Shown here: positions 1 through 8,466 of the stretch, piece by piece | Numbering within the stretch: the stretch's first letter is position 1 | Layout of the letters: each line of letters opens with the position of its first letter | Assembly: GCA_029858255.1 (NCBI GenBank) | Contig: JAOUFJ010000022.1 | Span: forward strand, 1 to 37,930 | Length of the DNA: 37,930 bases | Direction of reading: 5' to 3' | Origin: a candidate division WOR-3 bacterium | GTDB lineage: Bacteria; Hydrothermota; Tepidihabitantia; SM23-42 | The notes under the pieces: model-generated | Database searches by the model: none | What the model was told of the DNA's origin: nothing | What the model saw: only the letters and a program-made list of their open reading frames with translations | Position numbers and translations under genes: made by a program

Positions 1-23
1 CCAGCAATTTTGCTTTTTAGGGC

Positions 24-55
24 AAAAAAAACGGCGGGTCATACCCGCCGTTTTT
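24..55 (-). terminator. Rho-independent terminator of the small barrel gene
   Basis: A 9-bp perfect stem (31-39 with 43-51, core ACGGCGGGT) has a 3-nt loop and is flanked by A-runs and T-runs on both sides. It can therefore work in both directions. It lies 16 bp beyond the stop codon of the minus-strand gene that ends at 72. Confidence 0.85.
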
Positions 56-71
56 CCGTCGTATTCTAACC

Positions 72-572
72 TTACAGACCTATTGGGACGCGTACGCCGA
101 GTTGACCATAGAACCACGTATTCGTCGTACCATCCACACCTTCCGGCGTAAAGGAATCCATGTTGAATGCTGCCTCAAGATATCCTGCAAAACCACCAAA
201 TCCGACCTCAGCACCAAGGCCACCTTTTAGAATGATATCCGTATACGCATCCTGCGCACTTGTATACCAGAAACCTGCGACAACGTACGGCTTAACCATG
301 CCGGCCATCGGGACATAAACAAGCACATCAGCATTCACACCAGTACCGATATGAATTCCCGTGTTATCTGTTGGCAGATCAATCTGTATCACTCCCATGC
401 GGAGGCCGAGAATAGGAAATGGTTTGCACATTACATCAGCCCTGATCGAGAAATATGGGTCTGTCTCATCGGGGCCTGCCAGATTATCATATCTTGCACC
501 AAGGCCGATCGAAAACCCATATAACCCACTTAACATTCCTGCCGCTACGATCAATGCAAAAAGCTTTTTCAT
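72..572 (-). CDS. Small exported outer-membrane beta-barrel-like protein
   Basis: This 166-aa protein has a classical signal peptide: MKK, a hydrophobic core (LFALIVAAGMLSGL), then a likely cut near YGFS. The rest is rich in Gly, aromatic residues and alternating hydrophobic strands, and it ends in VPIGL, as expected for a small outer-membrane barrel. I cannot name a family. ATG 572 was chosen over ATG 575 because GGAGG lies 4 nt before 572 but only 1 nt before 575. It is a single-gene unit with its own consensus promoter (596-623) and a strong terminator (24-55). It is similar in length to the barrel protein at 25109-25606 but not obviously the same family. Its role in the envelope is inferred only. 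Confidence 0.75.
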   Translation of the reverse strand: MKKLFALIVAAGMLSGLYGFSIGLGARYDNLAGPDETDPYFSIRADVMCKPFPILGLRMGVIQIDLPTDNTGIHIGTGVNADVLVYVPMAGMVKPYVVAGFWYTSAQDAYTDIILKGGLGAEVGFGGFAGYLEAAFNMDSFTPEGVDGTTNTWFYGQLGVRVPIGL

Positions 573-595
573 CATACCTCCTTTTTCATTATGGC

Positions 596-623
596 ATTAT
601 ACCAACTATTTATCATTTGTCAA
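596..623 (-). promoter_or_regulatory. Sigma70-type promoter for the barrel gene at 72-572
   Basis: On the minus strand the sequence reads TTGACA (618-623), 16 bp, TATAAT (596-601). Both hexamers match consensus exactly. The transcript would have a leader of about 20 nt containing AAAGGAGG just before ATG 572. Confidence 0.85.
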
Positions 624-751
624 GGGCTTTGTCATACTGCTCATTCGCTCCTTTAAGCATCGAATGAAAGTACCAAAAACCACCCTTGCATCGTAAAATC
701 CCCTTAAATGTCGATACGAAATTGTTGCCCTTTTACGACCGCTAAGGAACA

Positions 752-1921
752 CTATCCTGACTGTCTAGCTGCTATCACTGACAAGATGTAATCGGACGAA
801 ATAGGCTCCGCTATATTAATAAGATAAAGCACCCAGCGCTGTTTGATCCTGCGAGCCACGACGAGCTTCGACCCATCGTCGGAGATCCTTGGATTCCAGT
901 CTGCCCACTCGTTGCTGGTGAGGCGCGCGAGTTGCCGGTTTCTGATATTATAACAATATATTTCCCATTCGCCGTCCCTCTCCGATTTGAAGAATAAGTT
1001 TTCACGTACGATCGTCGGATCATTATCGTCTGCGGCACTCGAAAAAAGCAACTCCACACCTCCGCCATCCCTCCGCATCACATAGATGTCTTCGCTTTCA
1101 TTTCTTTTCGAGGAAAAAACAATCGATTGACCGTTGGCAGTGTATTTTGGAAAACCATCCCAGTATTTGTTGTCAGTGAGCCGCCCGATCCGACCGCTCA
1201 TGACGTTGACCACATATATTTCCCATTTATAGGGATCATCCATATTTGACACAAACACCAATTCTTTACCATCCGGCGCGAAATCGGGTGCAAAATCCTG
1301 CGCCAAATTGTCAGTCAACTTGCGCAGTTCATCCGTCGCGATGTCATACAGGTACAAATCCTCGTCGCCGTCGCGGTCCGATACAAATGCGATCGACTTG
1401 CCGTCAGGTGCGAAAACCGGGTCAGTATTCATCCCCCCTGTTACCAATCGTCTCAGATTACTTCCATCCAGATCTATCAGATAGATGTCTGCCCGGTCAC
1501 GCCGGGATGCTGCAACCGCCAATCGATCACCGCTTGGACTGAACGCGCCCTTGAATTGATTCATCCCTTTCATTTCAACAATACTGGACGGGTATGGTTC
1601 GATACCGAGCAAAGTTGCCATCAGAACCCTCAGTTCCCTATCATCTTTCGTATCCGAACCAAGTTCACCGAGCTTCACAAAATGCCCAAGTGCGGGTTCT
1701 ACCGAATCGAGAGCAGTGTATGTCAAACAAAGATAATAGTGAATATCAGGATTCTGTCCCTCTTTTTTCAGTGCCTCGCGCAAGGACTTTAGTGCAGTAT
1801 CGTATGCGCCATTGCTGAATGCATCCTTGCCGCGCTGGAGGTCGCTCTTTCGAGCGCACGCGACAATGCAGCAAAAGACCATAACCAAGAGAACAAATGA
1901 TAAACAGTATTTACTATTCAT
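752..1921 (-). CDS. TPR plus TolB-like (PD40) beta-propeller lipoprotein
   Basis: This 389-aa protein has a lipoprotein-type signal peptide (hydrophobic stretch ending IVAC, about residue 22). A short TPR-like helical region follows (GKDAFSNGAYDTALKSLREAL). The rest is a series of about 40-residue PD40/TolB propeller repeats of the type 'D-I-Y-L-I-D-L-D-G-S-N-L-R-R-L-T' and 'P-x-F-A-P-D-G-K-x-I-x-F-V-S-x-R-D-G'. Proteins of this shape are usually envelope or periplasmic scaffolds; the exact role is unknown. ATG 1921 was preferred to ATG 1939 because AAGGA sits about 6 nt upstream of it. The start overlaps the last codons of the PdxA gene, so the two are probably translationally coupled. It is the last gene of the S4-pdxA operon. 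Confidence 0.8.
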   Translation of the reverse strand: MNSKYCLSFVLLVMVFCCIVACARKSDLQRGKDAFSNGAYDTALKSLREALKKEGQNPDIHYYLCLTYTALDSVEPALGHFVKLGELGSDTKDDRELRVLMATLLGIEPYPSSIVEMKGMNQFKGAFSPSGDRLAVAASRRDRADIYLIDLDGSNLRRLVTGGMNTDPVFAPDGKSIAFVSDRDGDEDLYLYDIATDELRKLTDNLAQDFAPDFAPDGKELVFVSNMDDPYKWEIYVVNVMSGRIGRLTDNKYWDGFPKYTANGQSIVFSSKRNESEDIYVMRRDGGGVELLFSSAADDNDPTIVRENLFFKSERDGEWEIYCYNIRNRQLARLTSNEWADWNPRISDDGSKLVVARRIKQRWVLYLINIAEPISSDYILSVIAARQSG

Positions 1922-2846
1922 ACTCCATCCTTTTTTCATATTTCTTCAAATTAGCGTAAAGCCTCTTTGCTGTTTTGAACGCAGCCATGAATCCTGTTAT
2001 ATCTGCACGACCTTTACCAGCAATATCAGACGCCGATCCATAAAGGGGCGAAAGTCTGATGACCGGCAATCCGAGAGTGAAATTCAGACCGTCTTTCTTG
2101 GATTTCAGATAAACCATAGCCTGGTCATGATAGATCGCGACATACCCGTCAAAAACGCGATTGTACAGGGTATCGCCCGCATACGGACCGCTCACCCTGA
2201 CACCCTTTCGCCTCGCCTGCATAATCCCTCTTCTTATCTCTTCATCCTCTCCAAGGCTGAATTCAAATGCATGAGGATTCAGCGCCGAAACGCCAATCTC
2301 TGGATTTTCGATGCCAAAATAGCGCCTAATTCCTTTCTGGAAAAAACATATACGGTCAGCAATAGTACCTGCCTTCAGCTTTCTGAAAACATGCCTCAAC
2401 GGCATGTGGATCGTTAATAACATGATCCGTTTGTTCCGCCATAAACCGGTCATTGCGTAATCGCTTACGCCGAAGAAACCGGCAAAATACTCTGTATGTC
2501 CTATGAAACCCGGTACTATCCTGCGCATGGTTTGTTTCACAATCGGCGCCGTGATTATGATATCCGCACCGGATTCCAACGCCCCCTTAATTGACTGCAG
2601 GGCCGCACGGGCCGTGGAAGCTGTCGATACGCCGTACTTGAATCTGGTATTGCCACTGACATCAATAATGTGCGATCTGAGTTCATTAAAATCACCCAGA
2701 AGGCGAAGATCACGAGCAGTTCTATTCAATATTTCTCTGTTGCCATAGACTGAATAATCTCCCGGGTGCTTCAATTTTGGGATCGTCCGTAATACCAGTT
2801 CTGGACCGATGCCAGACGGATCGCCGATCGTGATGCCAATTCTCAC
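1914..2846 (-). CDS. pdxA: 4-hydroxythreonine-4-phosphate dehydrogenase family protein (PdxA)
   Basis: PdxA oxidises 4-phosphohydroxy-L-threonine with NAD in pyridoxal-phosphate synthesis in the cytoplasm. The family motifs are present in order: GDPSGIGPE near the N-terminus, IGHTEYF (first metal-binding His), LNPHAFE (second) and IYHDQAM (third). GSASDIAGKG follows near the C-terminus. The start is uncertain. GTG 2846 gives VRIGITIGDP, which fits the family N-terminus, and a GGTGG element lies 3 nt upstream; GTG 2897 or ATG 2885 would add 13-17 residues. From 2846 the protein is 310 aa, slightly short for the family. No pdxJ is nearby. PdxA2-type paralogues act in other pathways, so vitamin B6 synthesis is likely but not proven. 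It lies between the S4 gene and the propeller lipoprotein gene and overlaps the latter. Confidence 0.88.
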   Translation of the reverse strand: MRIGITIGDPSGIGPELVLRTIPKLKHPGDYSVYGNREILNRTARDLRLLGDFNELRSHIIDVSGNTRFKYGVSTASTARAALQSIKGALESGADIIITAPIVKQTMRRIVPGFIGHTEYFAGFFGVSDYAMTGLWRNKRIMLLTIHMPLRHVFRKLKAGTIADRICFFQKGIRRYFGIENPEIGVSALNPHAFEFSLGEDEEIRRGIMQARRKGVRVSGPYAGDTLYNRVFDGYVAIYHDQAMVYLKSKKDGLNFTLGLPVIRLSPLYGSASDIAGKGRADITGFMAAFKTAKRLYANLKKYEKRMEYE

Positions 2847-2914
2847 GATCCACCCACGCGTGACAAAATCATCATGGAACAACATCCAGCGCTGCACTCA
2901 TATATATACGAATA

Positions 2915-3169
2915 TCAATATTGACCCTCAATTTCAGCATAATATAGATCGCTCTCGTTCTTCTTCACATTGCCCTGTGGGATCATCAACACTCGATAGT
3001 GCCTCAAACCTTTCATGGTCTCTATTTCAATAACATCACCGATAGACACGTGTTTCGAGGCTTTAGTGTATTTTCCGTTCAGTTTAATGAAGTTCTTATC
3101 ACACAGCTTTTTCGCAACCTGCCGTTGCCTCATAAGCAGTGTTCTTTTCAGGAACTGATCGATACGCAT
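2915..3169 (-). CDS. S4-domain RNA-binding protein, HslR/RqcP-like
   Basis: This 84-aa protein is essentially one S4 domain: MRIDQFLKRTLLMRQR, then KLCDKNFIKLNGK and KASKHVSIGDVIEI. It matches the small Hsp15/RqcP group that binds structured RNA or stalled 50S subunits; the specific job cannot be assigned. It is the first gene of a three-gene operon with pdxA and the propeller lipoprotein gene. No SD precedes the ATG, but a consensus promoter ends 5 nt upstream (see 3175-3202), so the mRNA is predicted to be leaderless. Confidence 0.85.
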   Translation of the reverse strand: MRIDQFLKRTLLMRQRQVAKKLCDKNFIKLNGKYTKASKHVSIGDVIEIETMKGLRHYRVLMIPQGNVKKNESDLYYAEIEGQY

Positions 3170-3174
3170 GCCAG

Positions 3175-3202
3175 ATTATAGAAATATCACCCCCGAAGTC
3201 AA
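3175..3202 (-). promoter_or_regulatory. Promoter of the S4-pdxA-lipoprotein operon, leaderless type
   Basis: On the minus strand: TTGACT (3197-3202), 16 bp, TATAAT (3175-3180), then only CTGGC before the ATG at 3169. A transcription start about 7 nt after the -10 would fall at the start codon. It diverges from the promoter at 3217-3244. Confidence 0.82.
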
Positions 3203-3216
3203 CAATATATAGGGGG

Positions 3217-3244
3217 TTGACAAATCCAGTATATTGACTATAAT
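3217..3244 (+). promoter_or_regulatory. Promoter of the sugar-phosphate transferase gene
   Basis: TTGACA (3217-3222), 16 bp, TATAAT (3239-3244), both perfect. The predicted transcript starts near 3251 and carries a leader of about 72 nt made almost wholly of the tandem repeat at 3255-3324. Confidence 0.85.
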
Positions 3245-3254
3245 TAAGTACTCA

Positions 3255-3324
3255 AAAGGAGGTCTATAGCGACATCTTAGATGTGGGTCAAAGGAGGTCT
3301 TTAAAGACACCATAGATGTTGGAT
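3255..3324 (+). repeat. Two tandem 35-bp repeats in the 5' leader, each starting with a full SD sequence
   Basis: Copies at 3255-3289 and 3290-3324 match at 27 of 35 positions. Each begins AAAGGAGGTCT and contains a GTC..GAC element. Copy 1 has a small inverted repeat (ACATC, 3 nt, GATGT) that is imperfect in copy 2. Copy 2 contains a perfect 12-bp palindrome (GTCTTTAAAGAC). Neither SD is at a normal distance from a start codon, since the nearer one is about 25 nt from ATG 3323. A regulatory RNA role is inferred from position and structure only. Confidence 0.7.
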
Positions 3325-4627
3325 GTCCCGAAAGACTGAACTAATAATAACTATCGCTGGTGATGCACTGTTGCTTTCAGCAGCATTTTGTGTCAGCTGG
3401 AAATCATCGGACATAGACTATTCGATACTGAGCCTCCGTGCGATCACCGCCAACTGCATAATTCTCATCTACTGGCTTTTTCTATTCCAATCTGCCAATT
3501 TCTATTTAACGCGCGCGAAAGTGCAATTAATGACCGAATTATTCAGGATGTTCCAAGTCATCGTTATCGGTCTAATCGTTATAATTGCCATTGCGCTCAT
3601 CATTGAAATAGATTTCATCAGAGTCAGGGGGTTCGGACCGGCTTATGCCATCGCACTTTCCTCATTACTGGGCTGGCGATTCTTCTGGCGCGGCCTGGTC
3701 GGTGAATATGTTAGACCCCGGCCTGGGAAAGTAATCATATTCCATAACGGTGATGTGACTACTGAACCAGGACAGTTCAATGTCGTTCAAAGGGTGAGTC
3801 TGAGCAAATACCGCCAGGCATACGAGCAACTCATCAACAGCAACGATATTGACGGTATACTCATAGACAGCAATGGTATACACAAGGAAGAAGTGTTGAG
3901 AGTTATCTCGAACTTTGCCGAGACAAAGTACGAAATATACATTTCGCCCAAGCTATACCCCATCATCTATCATTATTCGTTAGTTGAGAAGATGGATAAT
4001 TCCCCGTTTCTCAAGGTCGTGTTCCATCCGCTATCGCGCTGGGATCGTTTTCTCAAGAGAGTGATCGATATCGTAATATCAGCAGTATGCTTGTTCGTAT
4101 TATTCCCGGTTCTTACGCTTCTCTCAATACTCATCAAGCTTGACACTCCCGGACCGGTATTCCATACACAAAGAAGAGTAGGTTTACGCGGCAAGAAGTT
4201 CACCCTGGTCAAGTTCCGTTCAATGGTCACCGATGCCGAGAAACATACCGGACCGGTATGGGCCGAGAAGAACGACAAACGAATAACCAGAATAGGGCGC
4301 ATAATGAGACCTTACCGTCTCGACGAACTGCCGCAATTCATTAATGTGCTAAGAGGTGAGATGAGTTTTGTCGGGCCCAGGCCGGAGAGACCTGCCTTTG
4401 TCGAACGTTTCAGAAAGACTATCCCCTTTTACCGGCTGAGATTGACCGTTCATCCCGGGATCACTGGTTGGGCTCAAGTCAAACAAGCCTACGATCGATC
4501 ATTTGATGATGTACGGAAGAAGCTGGAATTCGACCTGGCGTATGTCAACAATATTTCAATTCAACTCGACATGAAGATCTTCTTGAAGACGGTGCTGACG
4601 GTTTTGAAGAGAGAGGGCGCCCACTAG
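3323..4627 (+). CDS. Polyprenyl-phosphate sugar phosphotransferase (initiating glycosyltransferase, WcaJ/WbaP type)
   Basis: Enzymes of this family move a sugar-1-phosphate from a UDP-sugar to undecaprenyl phosphate at the inner membrane, the first step of exopolysaccharide or O-antigen synthesis. The 434-aa protein has four N-terminal membrane segments (about 7-26, 38-62, 75-97, 103-123), a soluble middle region, and a fifth membrane helix (about 246-272) leading into the bacterial sugar transferase domain. Family signatures are TPGPVFHTQRRVG, KFRSM, RLDELPQ (332-338) and SFVGPRPE. An in-frame TAA at 3302 and no other start codon make ATG 3323 the only good start, yet it lacks a nearby SD. 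It has a consensus promoter and a tandem-repeat leader. No other polysaccharide cluster genes are adjacent, so the sugar and product are unknown. Confidence 0.9.
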   Translation: MSRKTELIITIAGDALLLSAAFCVSWKSSDIDYSILSLRAITANCIILIYWLFLFQSANFYLTRAKVQLMTELFRMFQVIVIGLIVIIAIALIIEIDFIRVRGFGPAYAIALSSLLGWRFFWRGLVGEYVRPRPGKVIIFHNGDVTTEPGQFNVVQRVSLSKYRQAYEQLINSNDIDGILIDSNGIHKEEVLRVISNFAETKYEIYISPKLYPIIYHYSLVEKMDNSPFLKVVFHPLSRWDRFLKRVIDIVISAVCLFVLFPVLTLLSILIKLDTPGPVFHTQRRVGLRGKKFTLVKFRSMVTDAEKHTGPVWAEKNDKRITRIGRIMRPYRLDELPQFINVLRGEMSFVGPRPERPAFVERFRKTIPFYRLRLTVHPGITGWAQVKQAYDRSFDDVRKKLEFDLAYVNNISIQLDMKIFLKTVLTVLKREGAH

Positions 4628-4681
4628 TACGGACATAAAAATCCCCCAAAAACAGCATAAAACGCCCCAATGAATTCACCC

Positions 4682-4709
4682 TTGACAAAATACGAATAAT
4701 GTATAGACT
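4682..4709 (+). promoter_or_regulatory. Promoter of the DUF6588-like gene, leaderless type
   Basis: TTGACA (4682-4687), 16 bp, TAGACT (4704-4709), then 7 nt to ATG 4717. The -10 is weaker than in the other promoters of this window, but the spacing is identical. Confidence 0.6.
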
Positions 4710-4716
4710 TAAGTAT

Positions 4717-5691
4717 ATGAAGTATCTTGCATGTCTTTTGATCATCTTCAGCCTGCTGTCAGCGAACGGTCTTGAAGATTATCTTGCGGACAGAATAGAA
4801 AATGTCAACGAAGAGCTGCTCCAGTCATACATACAGCCACTGGTCAACGCTTTTGGCACCGGCATATCAACCGGGTTGTTCCAATCAGCATACAGTCATG
4901 ACTTCCTTGGCTTTGATATTGGACTCCGTCTGATGTCCATCCATATACCCGAAGCCTCGAGATATTTCGACGGCATAGCACTCGCGTGTTCCCTTGCAAT
5001 GGATTCACTGGTGTACTATGAAATTCCTTTGGAAAACCTGAGCACGGTCTTCGGCCCAGAACAGGAGATAGACCTGCCCATTTCAGGTAATTCCATCGGC
5101 ATTCCAACTAACATACCCACGGGTTTTGATATTTCAAGCGCACCACTATTAGTGCCTCAGATAAATGTCGGCCTCGTGTTTGGCACCGAGCTGGCGATCC
5201 GATATGTTCCGTTCACTTTCGAGGGATCGCGGATGAATTTCTTTGGCATCGGAGTTAAACAGGAATTGAACAAATTCCCACTGTTCAAGCCGATCGGAAT
5301 CCCGATTGCCATAGCCATAGGCGCCGCCTACCAGAGATTCAATATCGAAAATCGAGATAGAAAGGCCATTGCAAATACCAGCACCTGGAATCTGCAAGTG
5401 CTGGTATCAAAACGTCTTGGACCACTCGAACCGGTAATAGGTGTGGGCATTGAAAACACTCGCGCTTACTTCAACTATGTATTTGAGTATGAGATCCCGG
5501 ATACGATAAACAACATACCTGCTGAGCTTATCACGGTCGAGCAAGAAGTCACTCTGCATCTTGAGAGTCAAAGCCGTTACCGCAGCATCGTAGGATGCAC
5601 CCTGCATTTAGGACATCTCTATTTTCATTATGATTACAACTTCACTCCTTATTCAACTCACAACGCCATAGTCGGATTCAGTTTCCGGTAA
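4717..5691 (+). CDS. Exported beta-rich protein, DUF6588-like
   Basis: This 324-aa protein starts MKYLACLLIIFSLLSANG, a signal peptide. The early segment, with YIQPLVNAFGTGISTGLFQSA followed closely by HDFLGFDIGLRLM and later STVFGPE, resembles the DUF6588 family of FCB bacteria, as I remember it. The C-terminal half has amphipathic strands and ends in GFSFR with a terminal aromatic, suggesting an outer-membrane barrel. ATG 4717 was chosen over ATG 4699: 4699 lies inside the predicted promoter, and 4717 starts the signal peptide directly. It stands alone and is convergent with the BatA-like gene, with 55 bp between the two stops. Function unknown. Confidence 0.65.
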   Translation: MKYLACLLIIFSLLSANGLEDYLADRIENVNEELLQSYIQPLVNAFGTGISTGLFQSAYSHDFLGFDIGLRLMSIHIPEASRYFDGIALACSLAMDSLVYYEIPLENLSTVFGPEQEIDLPISGNSIGIPTNIPTGFDISSAPLLVPQINVGLVFGTELAIRYVPFTFEGSRMNFFGIGVKQELNKFPLFKPIGIPIAIAIGAAYQRFNIENRDRKAIANTSTWNLQVLVSKRLGPLEPVIGVGIENTRAYFNYVFEYEIPDTINNIPAELITVEQEVTLHLESQSRYRSIVGCTLHLGHLYFHYDYNFTPYSTHNAIVGFSFR

Positions 5692-5746
5692 TTACAAGTC
5701 TGCATAATCTTCAGCAACAGGTGGCACTGTTCTCAGGGGTAATCGA

Positions 5747-7579
5747 CTAACGCAAGAATATTAGACCCAATTCAAGAACGATGGACAACAGTGCGAGGAG
5801 CAAGAAGAAACTCGACAGATCACTGCCCGTCAGGTCTCGCTCAGCATCAACTTGCCGTATGTTCAGAACCTTGGCGCGCTCTGCACCCAGAATGCGTAAA
5901 TCGCCTTCACCGGGTCGAACGTTCACACACAACGTTTCGCTGTCATAGGAGTAAAAACCCGGTATCTTGAAATTGTCTTCACTATTTAACAAATCACCAG
6001 CCGGTGTTCTCACCCACTCGAGAGGTGCAACGTTCTCTCCAACATAAAATTCCCTGCGCCGAGATTCAGCCACAAAATTGACCAAAAGCCGCAAGAACAC
6101 CGGCACAAAGGACGATTTGTAGACAAAGTTTGTATGCTGCGGGAGCATCCTGCCAGTAATTACAGCCGTATTGCCGCGGACGATAATACAGGGATCACCC
6201 GTCGAAAAACGCGCTAACGCACCATGTTGTGCCGAAACCTTCATATAGCGGTAGAACTGTACATCCCTCATCGCCCGTTGATCTTCGAAGATGTTGAATA
6301 TTCGATGACTGGTATCAACCCAATCGACTACGACATAACCCTTTGGTAATACGTTCTCCTCCACACGACACGTCCCGACCAGTATTTCGCTTAAATTATC
6401 GCCTACATCTTCATCCAAGATTACAATCAAACCGGTCCCGGGCCGTGATAGAAAATCAACAAGCCTGAGCCGCTCGCTTTCAGATATCTCCCGCAGACCG
6501 GCCAAAATCAAAATGTCATATCTTCTCAAATCAGTATTGCCTATTTTGTCGACATTTTGAATGCCAAACGGCATGCTCGTTCCGGATTCAGGCTGGAGAG
6601 CACGAATCAAATAAGGGCTATCCCCGATCAGCAATACTTTCATACTCTGTGGCAATTGCTTGATGAAATAGTATACATTGTCCGGCAGTAGGCTGTCATC
6701 GAAGATTTCAACTTTGCCGTTCACATATTCTACCGGTAATTCAAAATCTACAACCGCCTCAGCGCCGGGCTGAAGCACATGTTCGTGTTCAAGATAGTAA
6801 TCTCCGCTGCTGACACCTATCTTGCCTGACCATGCACGCGGCGAATAACTGTTCACACCGACTTGCAGTGTATAGTTCTGCAGAGGAACAGCTACCGGGT
6901 CCTTCAGTAGAACACGTGAAATACCGATGTTTCCTCCAGCAGGTACTCGTACCCAAAAGAAATCACTCTCTGAGGTCATCTGGACAGGAAAATCCCTGAA
7001 GTTCTCAACCTGACCATCGCCGATGTAAACATATTCAATACGATGTTCTGCTGCCATTTCCGGCACTCTTTCCAAAGCCTCCCGGATCTGTCCCCCGGTG
7101 TAGGCAAGACCAATTTTGCCCAATGAGTGCAGAGCAGACTGATTCCGCATCCAATAATACTCTGTTCCTGCACGCTCCTCGCACAGCGAGATGATACAAA
7201 ACTCCGCATTGGTCGAGTAGCGTGAAATAACCTGACGCCCGAGTTCCTTCATGCGCTCGAAATTATCTCCATAAACCATGCTGTAAGAATTATCGGCGAT
7301 CAAATATACAGACGCGAGCCTGCCCATACCGAGCAGAGTACTCTTCAGATGAGGGCGTGCAAGGCTGATAAACAGACACAATATGAATAAACAGCGTGTG
7401 AGTAGAATCAACCACTCGCGAAGCTTTAGCCAGCCAAATCGCCGTGCTTCGGTGCTCTTCAGGAACTGAAGCGTTGAAAATGGAATTTTCTTGAGTCGTT
7501 TGCGAAACCAAAGATGGATGAGTATGGGTACTGCAGCAAGTGCAGACCCAAGCAGAAACCAGGGGTGAAGGAACGTCAT
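5747..7579 (-). CDS. BatA-like membrane protein with von Willebrand A-type region
   Basis: This 610-aa protein opens with the aerotolerance-regulator (BatA) N-terminal signature: MTFLHPWFLLGSALAAVPILIHL, then RRLK-type basic residues and PFSTLQFL. A second membrane helix lies at about 55-74. A von Willebrand-like stretch follows with a metal-site motif D-x-S-x-S (DNSYS, 96-100). The long middle part is beta-rich and probably periplasmic; it includes a segment (around residues 310-420) resembling a glutamine-amidotransferase-like fold. A last membrane helix closes the protein (about 590-609). Its ATG overlaps the stop of the DUF58 gene by 4 nt (ATGA), so the two are coupled. DUF58/BatA pairs usually come with a MoxR ATPase, which is not here. 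Role in the envelope or in complex assembly is inferred. Confidence 0.82.
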   Translation of the reverse strand: MTFLHPWFLLGSALAAVPILIHLWFRKRLKKIPFSTLQFLKSTEARRFGWLKLREWLILLTRCLFILCLFISLARPHLKSTLLGMGRLASVYLIADNSYSMVYGDNFERMKELGRQVISRYSTNAEFCIISLCEERAGTEYYWMRNQSALHSLGKIGLAYTGGQIREALERVPEMAAEHRIEYVYIGDGQVENFRDFPVQMTSESDFFWVRVPAGGNIGISRVLLKDPVAVPLQNYTLQVGVNSYSPRAWSGKIGVSSGDYYLEHEHVLQPGAEAVVDFELPVEYVNGKVEIFDDSLLPDNVYYFIKQLPQSMKVLLIGDSPYLIRALQPESGTSMPFGIQNVDKIGNTDLRRYDILILAGLREISESERLRLVDFLSRPGTGLIVILDEDVGDNLSEILVGTCRVEENVLPKGYVVVDWVDTSHRIFNIFEDQRAMRDVQFYRYMKVSAQHGALARFSTGDPCIIVRGNTAVITGRMLPQHTNFVYKSSFVPVFLRLLVNFVAESRRREFYVGENVAPLEWVRTPAGDLLNSEDNFKIPGFYSYDSETLCVNVRPGEGDLRILGAERAKVLNIRQVDAERDLTGSDLSSFFLLLALLSIVLELGLIFLR

Positions 7580-8466
7580 ATCAAACGGGCTCTTTTCTGC
7601 AAGTAGGCGAATAATGCTTTGTCATAGGGTGTGGACGTATCCAGCACAGTATGGTCGATATGCGACTCGAGCAAATTTCGATGACAGAATTCTATGAATT
7701 CCTTGAATCGCTTTCGATAGCGGGAACGCATCAACCCTGGTGTAATAACCATCTCCGAATTACTCTCAAGGTCCGAAAAGATGGCTGACTCTTCAAATGG
7801 AAAATCCATTTCGTCCTTATCAAGGATCTGGAATACTATCACCTCATGTTTCCGGTAGCGGAAAGAGCGTAATGCCTTCAGGACATATTCAGGGTCATCC
7901 AGCATATCCGAGAGAACGATGACCAACCCGCGCCTCTTTATCTTCTGGGCCAGTTGAAAAAGAACGTCATGCAAGTTGGTTTCACCCCCCGCGCTCGCTT
8001 GTTCAATTGTCCGAAGTATCATCATGAAGTTCGTACGTCGGGCCGACGGTGGAACGATCTCTTCTATCTTTCTGTCGAAAGTCGCAATGCCTACGCTGTC
8101 CTTTTGTTTAATAAGCATATAGGCGAGACTGGCTCCGAGGTATTTTGCGTATTCCAACTTGCTGATCCTCTTTCCGTAAGCCATCGAACCGCTTTTGTCG
8201 AGGAGAATATAAGCCCGGAGGTTTGTCTCTTCCTGGTATTCTTTTATGTAGAACCGGTCGCTTCGACCATAAGCCTTCCAGTCGACCCTTTTCAATTCAT
8301 CACCAGGCATGTACTGGCGGTAATCGGCAAACTCCTGCGAGAAACCTTTCAGCGGGCTCGCGTGCAATCCACTCAAAAACCCTTCAACCACAAGGCGCGC
8401 CTTAATATCAAGTCGTGACAGTCGGGCTAATACTTCAGGATTGAGATATTTTTTTGAAGTACTCAA
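7576..8466 (-). CDS. DUF58 domain protein
   Basis: This 296-aa cytoplasmic protein matches DUF58 throughout: LARLSRLDIKARLVVEGFLSGLH, then DYRQYMPGDELKRVDWKAYGR and KEYQEETN. A von Willebrand-type metal site D-x-S-x-S (DKSGS, 90-94) is present. The start is a TTG at 8466 lying 32 bp inside the epimerase gene; later starts would cut into the conserved N-terminus, but a few residues either way are possible. It is coupled by ATGA to the BatA-like gene. DUF58 proteins usually work with MoxR ATPases and BatA proteins as a chaperone-like system; the missing MoxR is notable. Confidence 0.88.
   Translation of the reverse strand: MSTSKKYLNPEVLARLSRLDIKARLVVEGFLSGLHASPLKGFSQEFADYRQYMPGDELKRVDWKAYGRSDRFYIKEYQEETNLRAYILLDKSGSMAYGKRISKLEYAKYLGASLAYMLIKQKDSVGIATFDRKIEEIVPPSARRTNFMMILRTIEQASAGGETNLHDVLFQLAQKIKRRGLVIVLSDMLDDPEYVLKALRSFRYRKHEVIVFQILDKDEMDFPFEESAIFSDLESNSEMVITPGLMRSRYRKRFKEFIEFCHRNLLESHIDHTVLDTSTPYDKALFAYLQKRARLI

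Noticed and set aside
3255-3324. A known riboswitch class in the sugar-transferase leader
   Set aside because: The leader is short and made of simple tandem units; no conserved core of a known riboswitch is recognisable.
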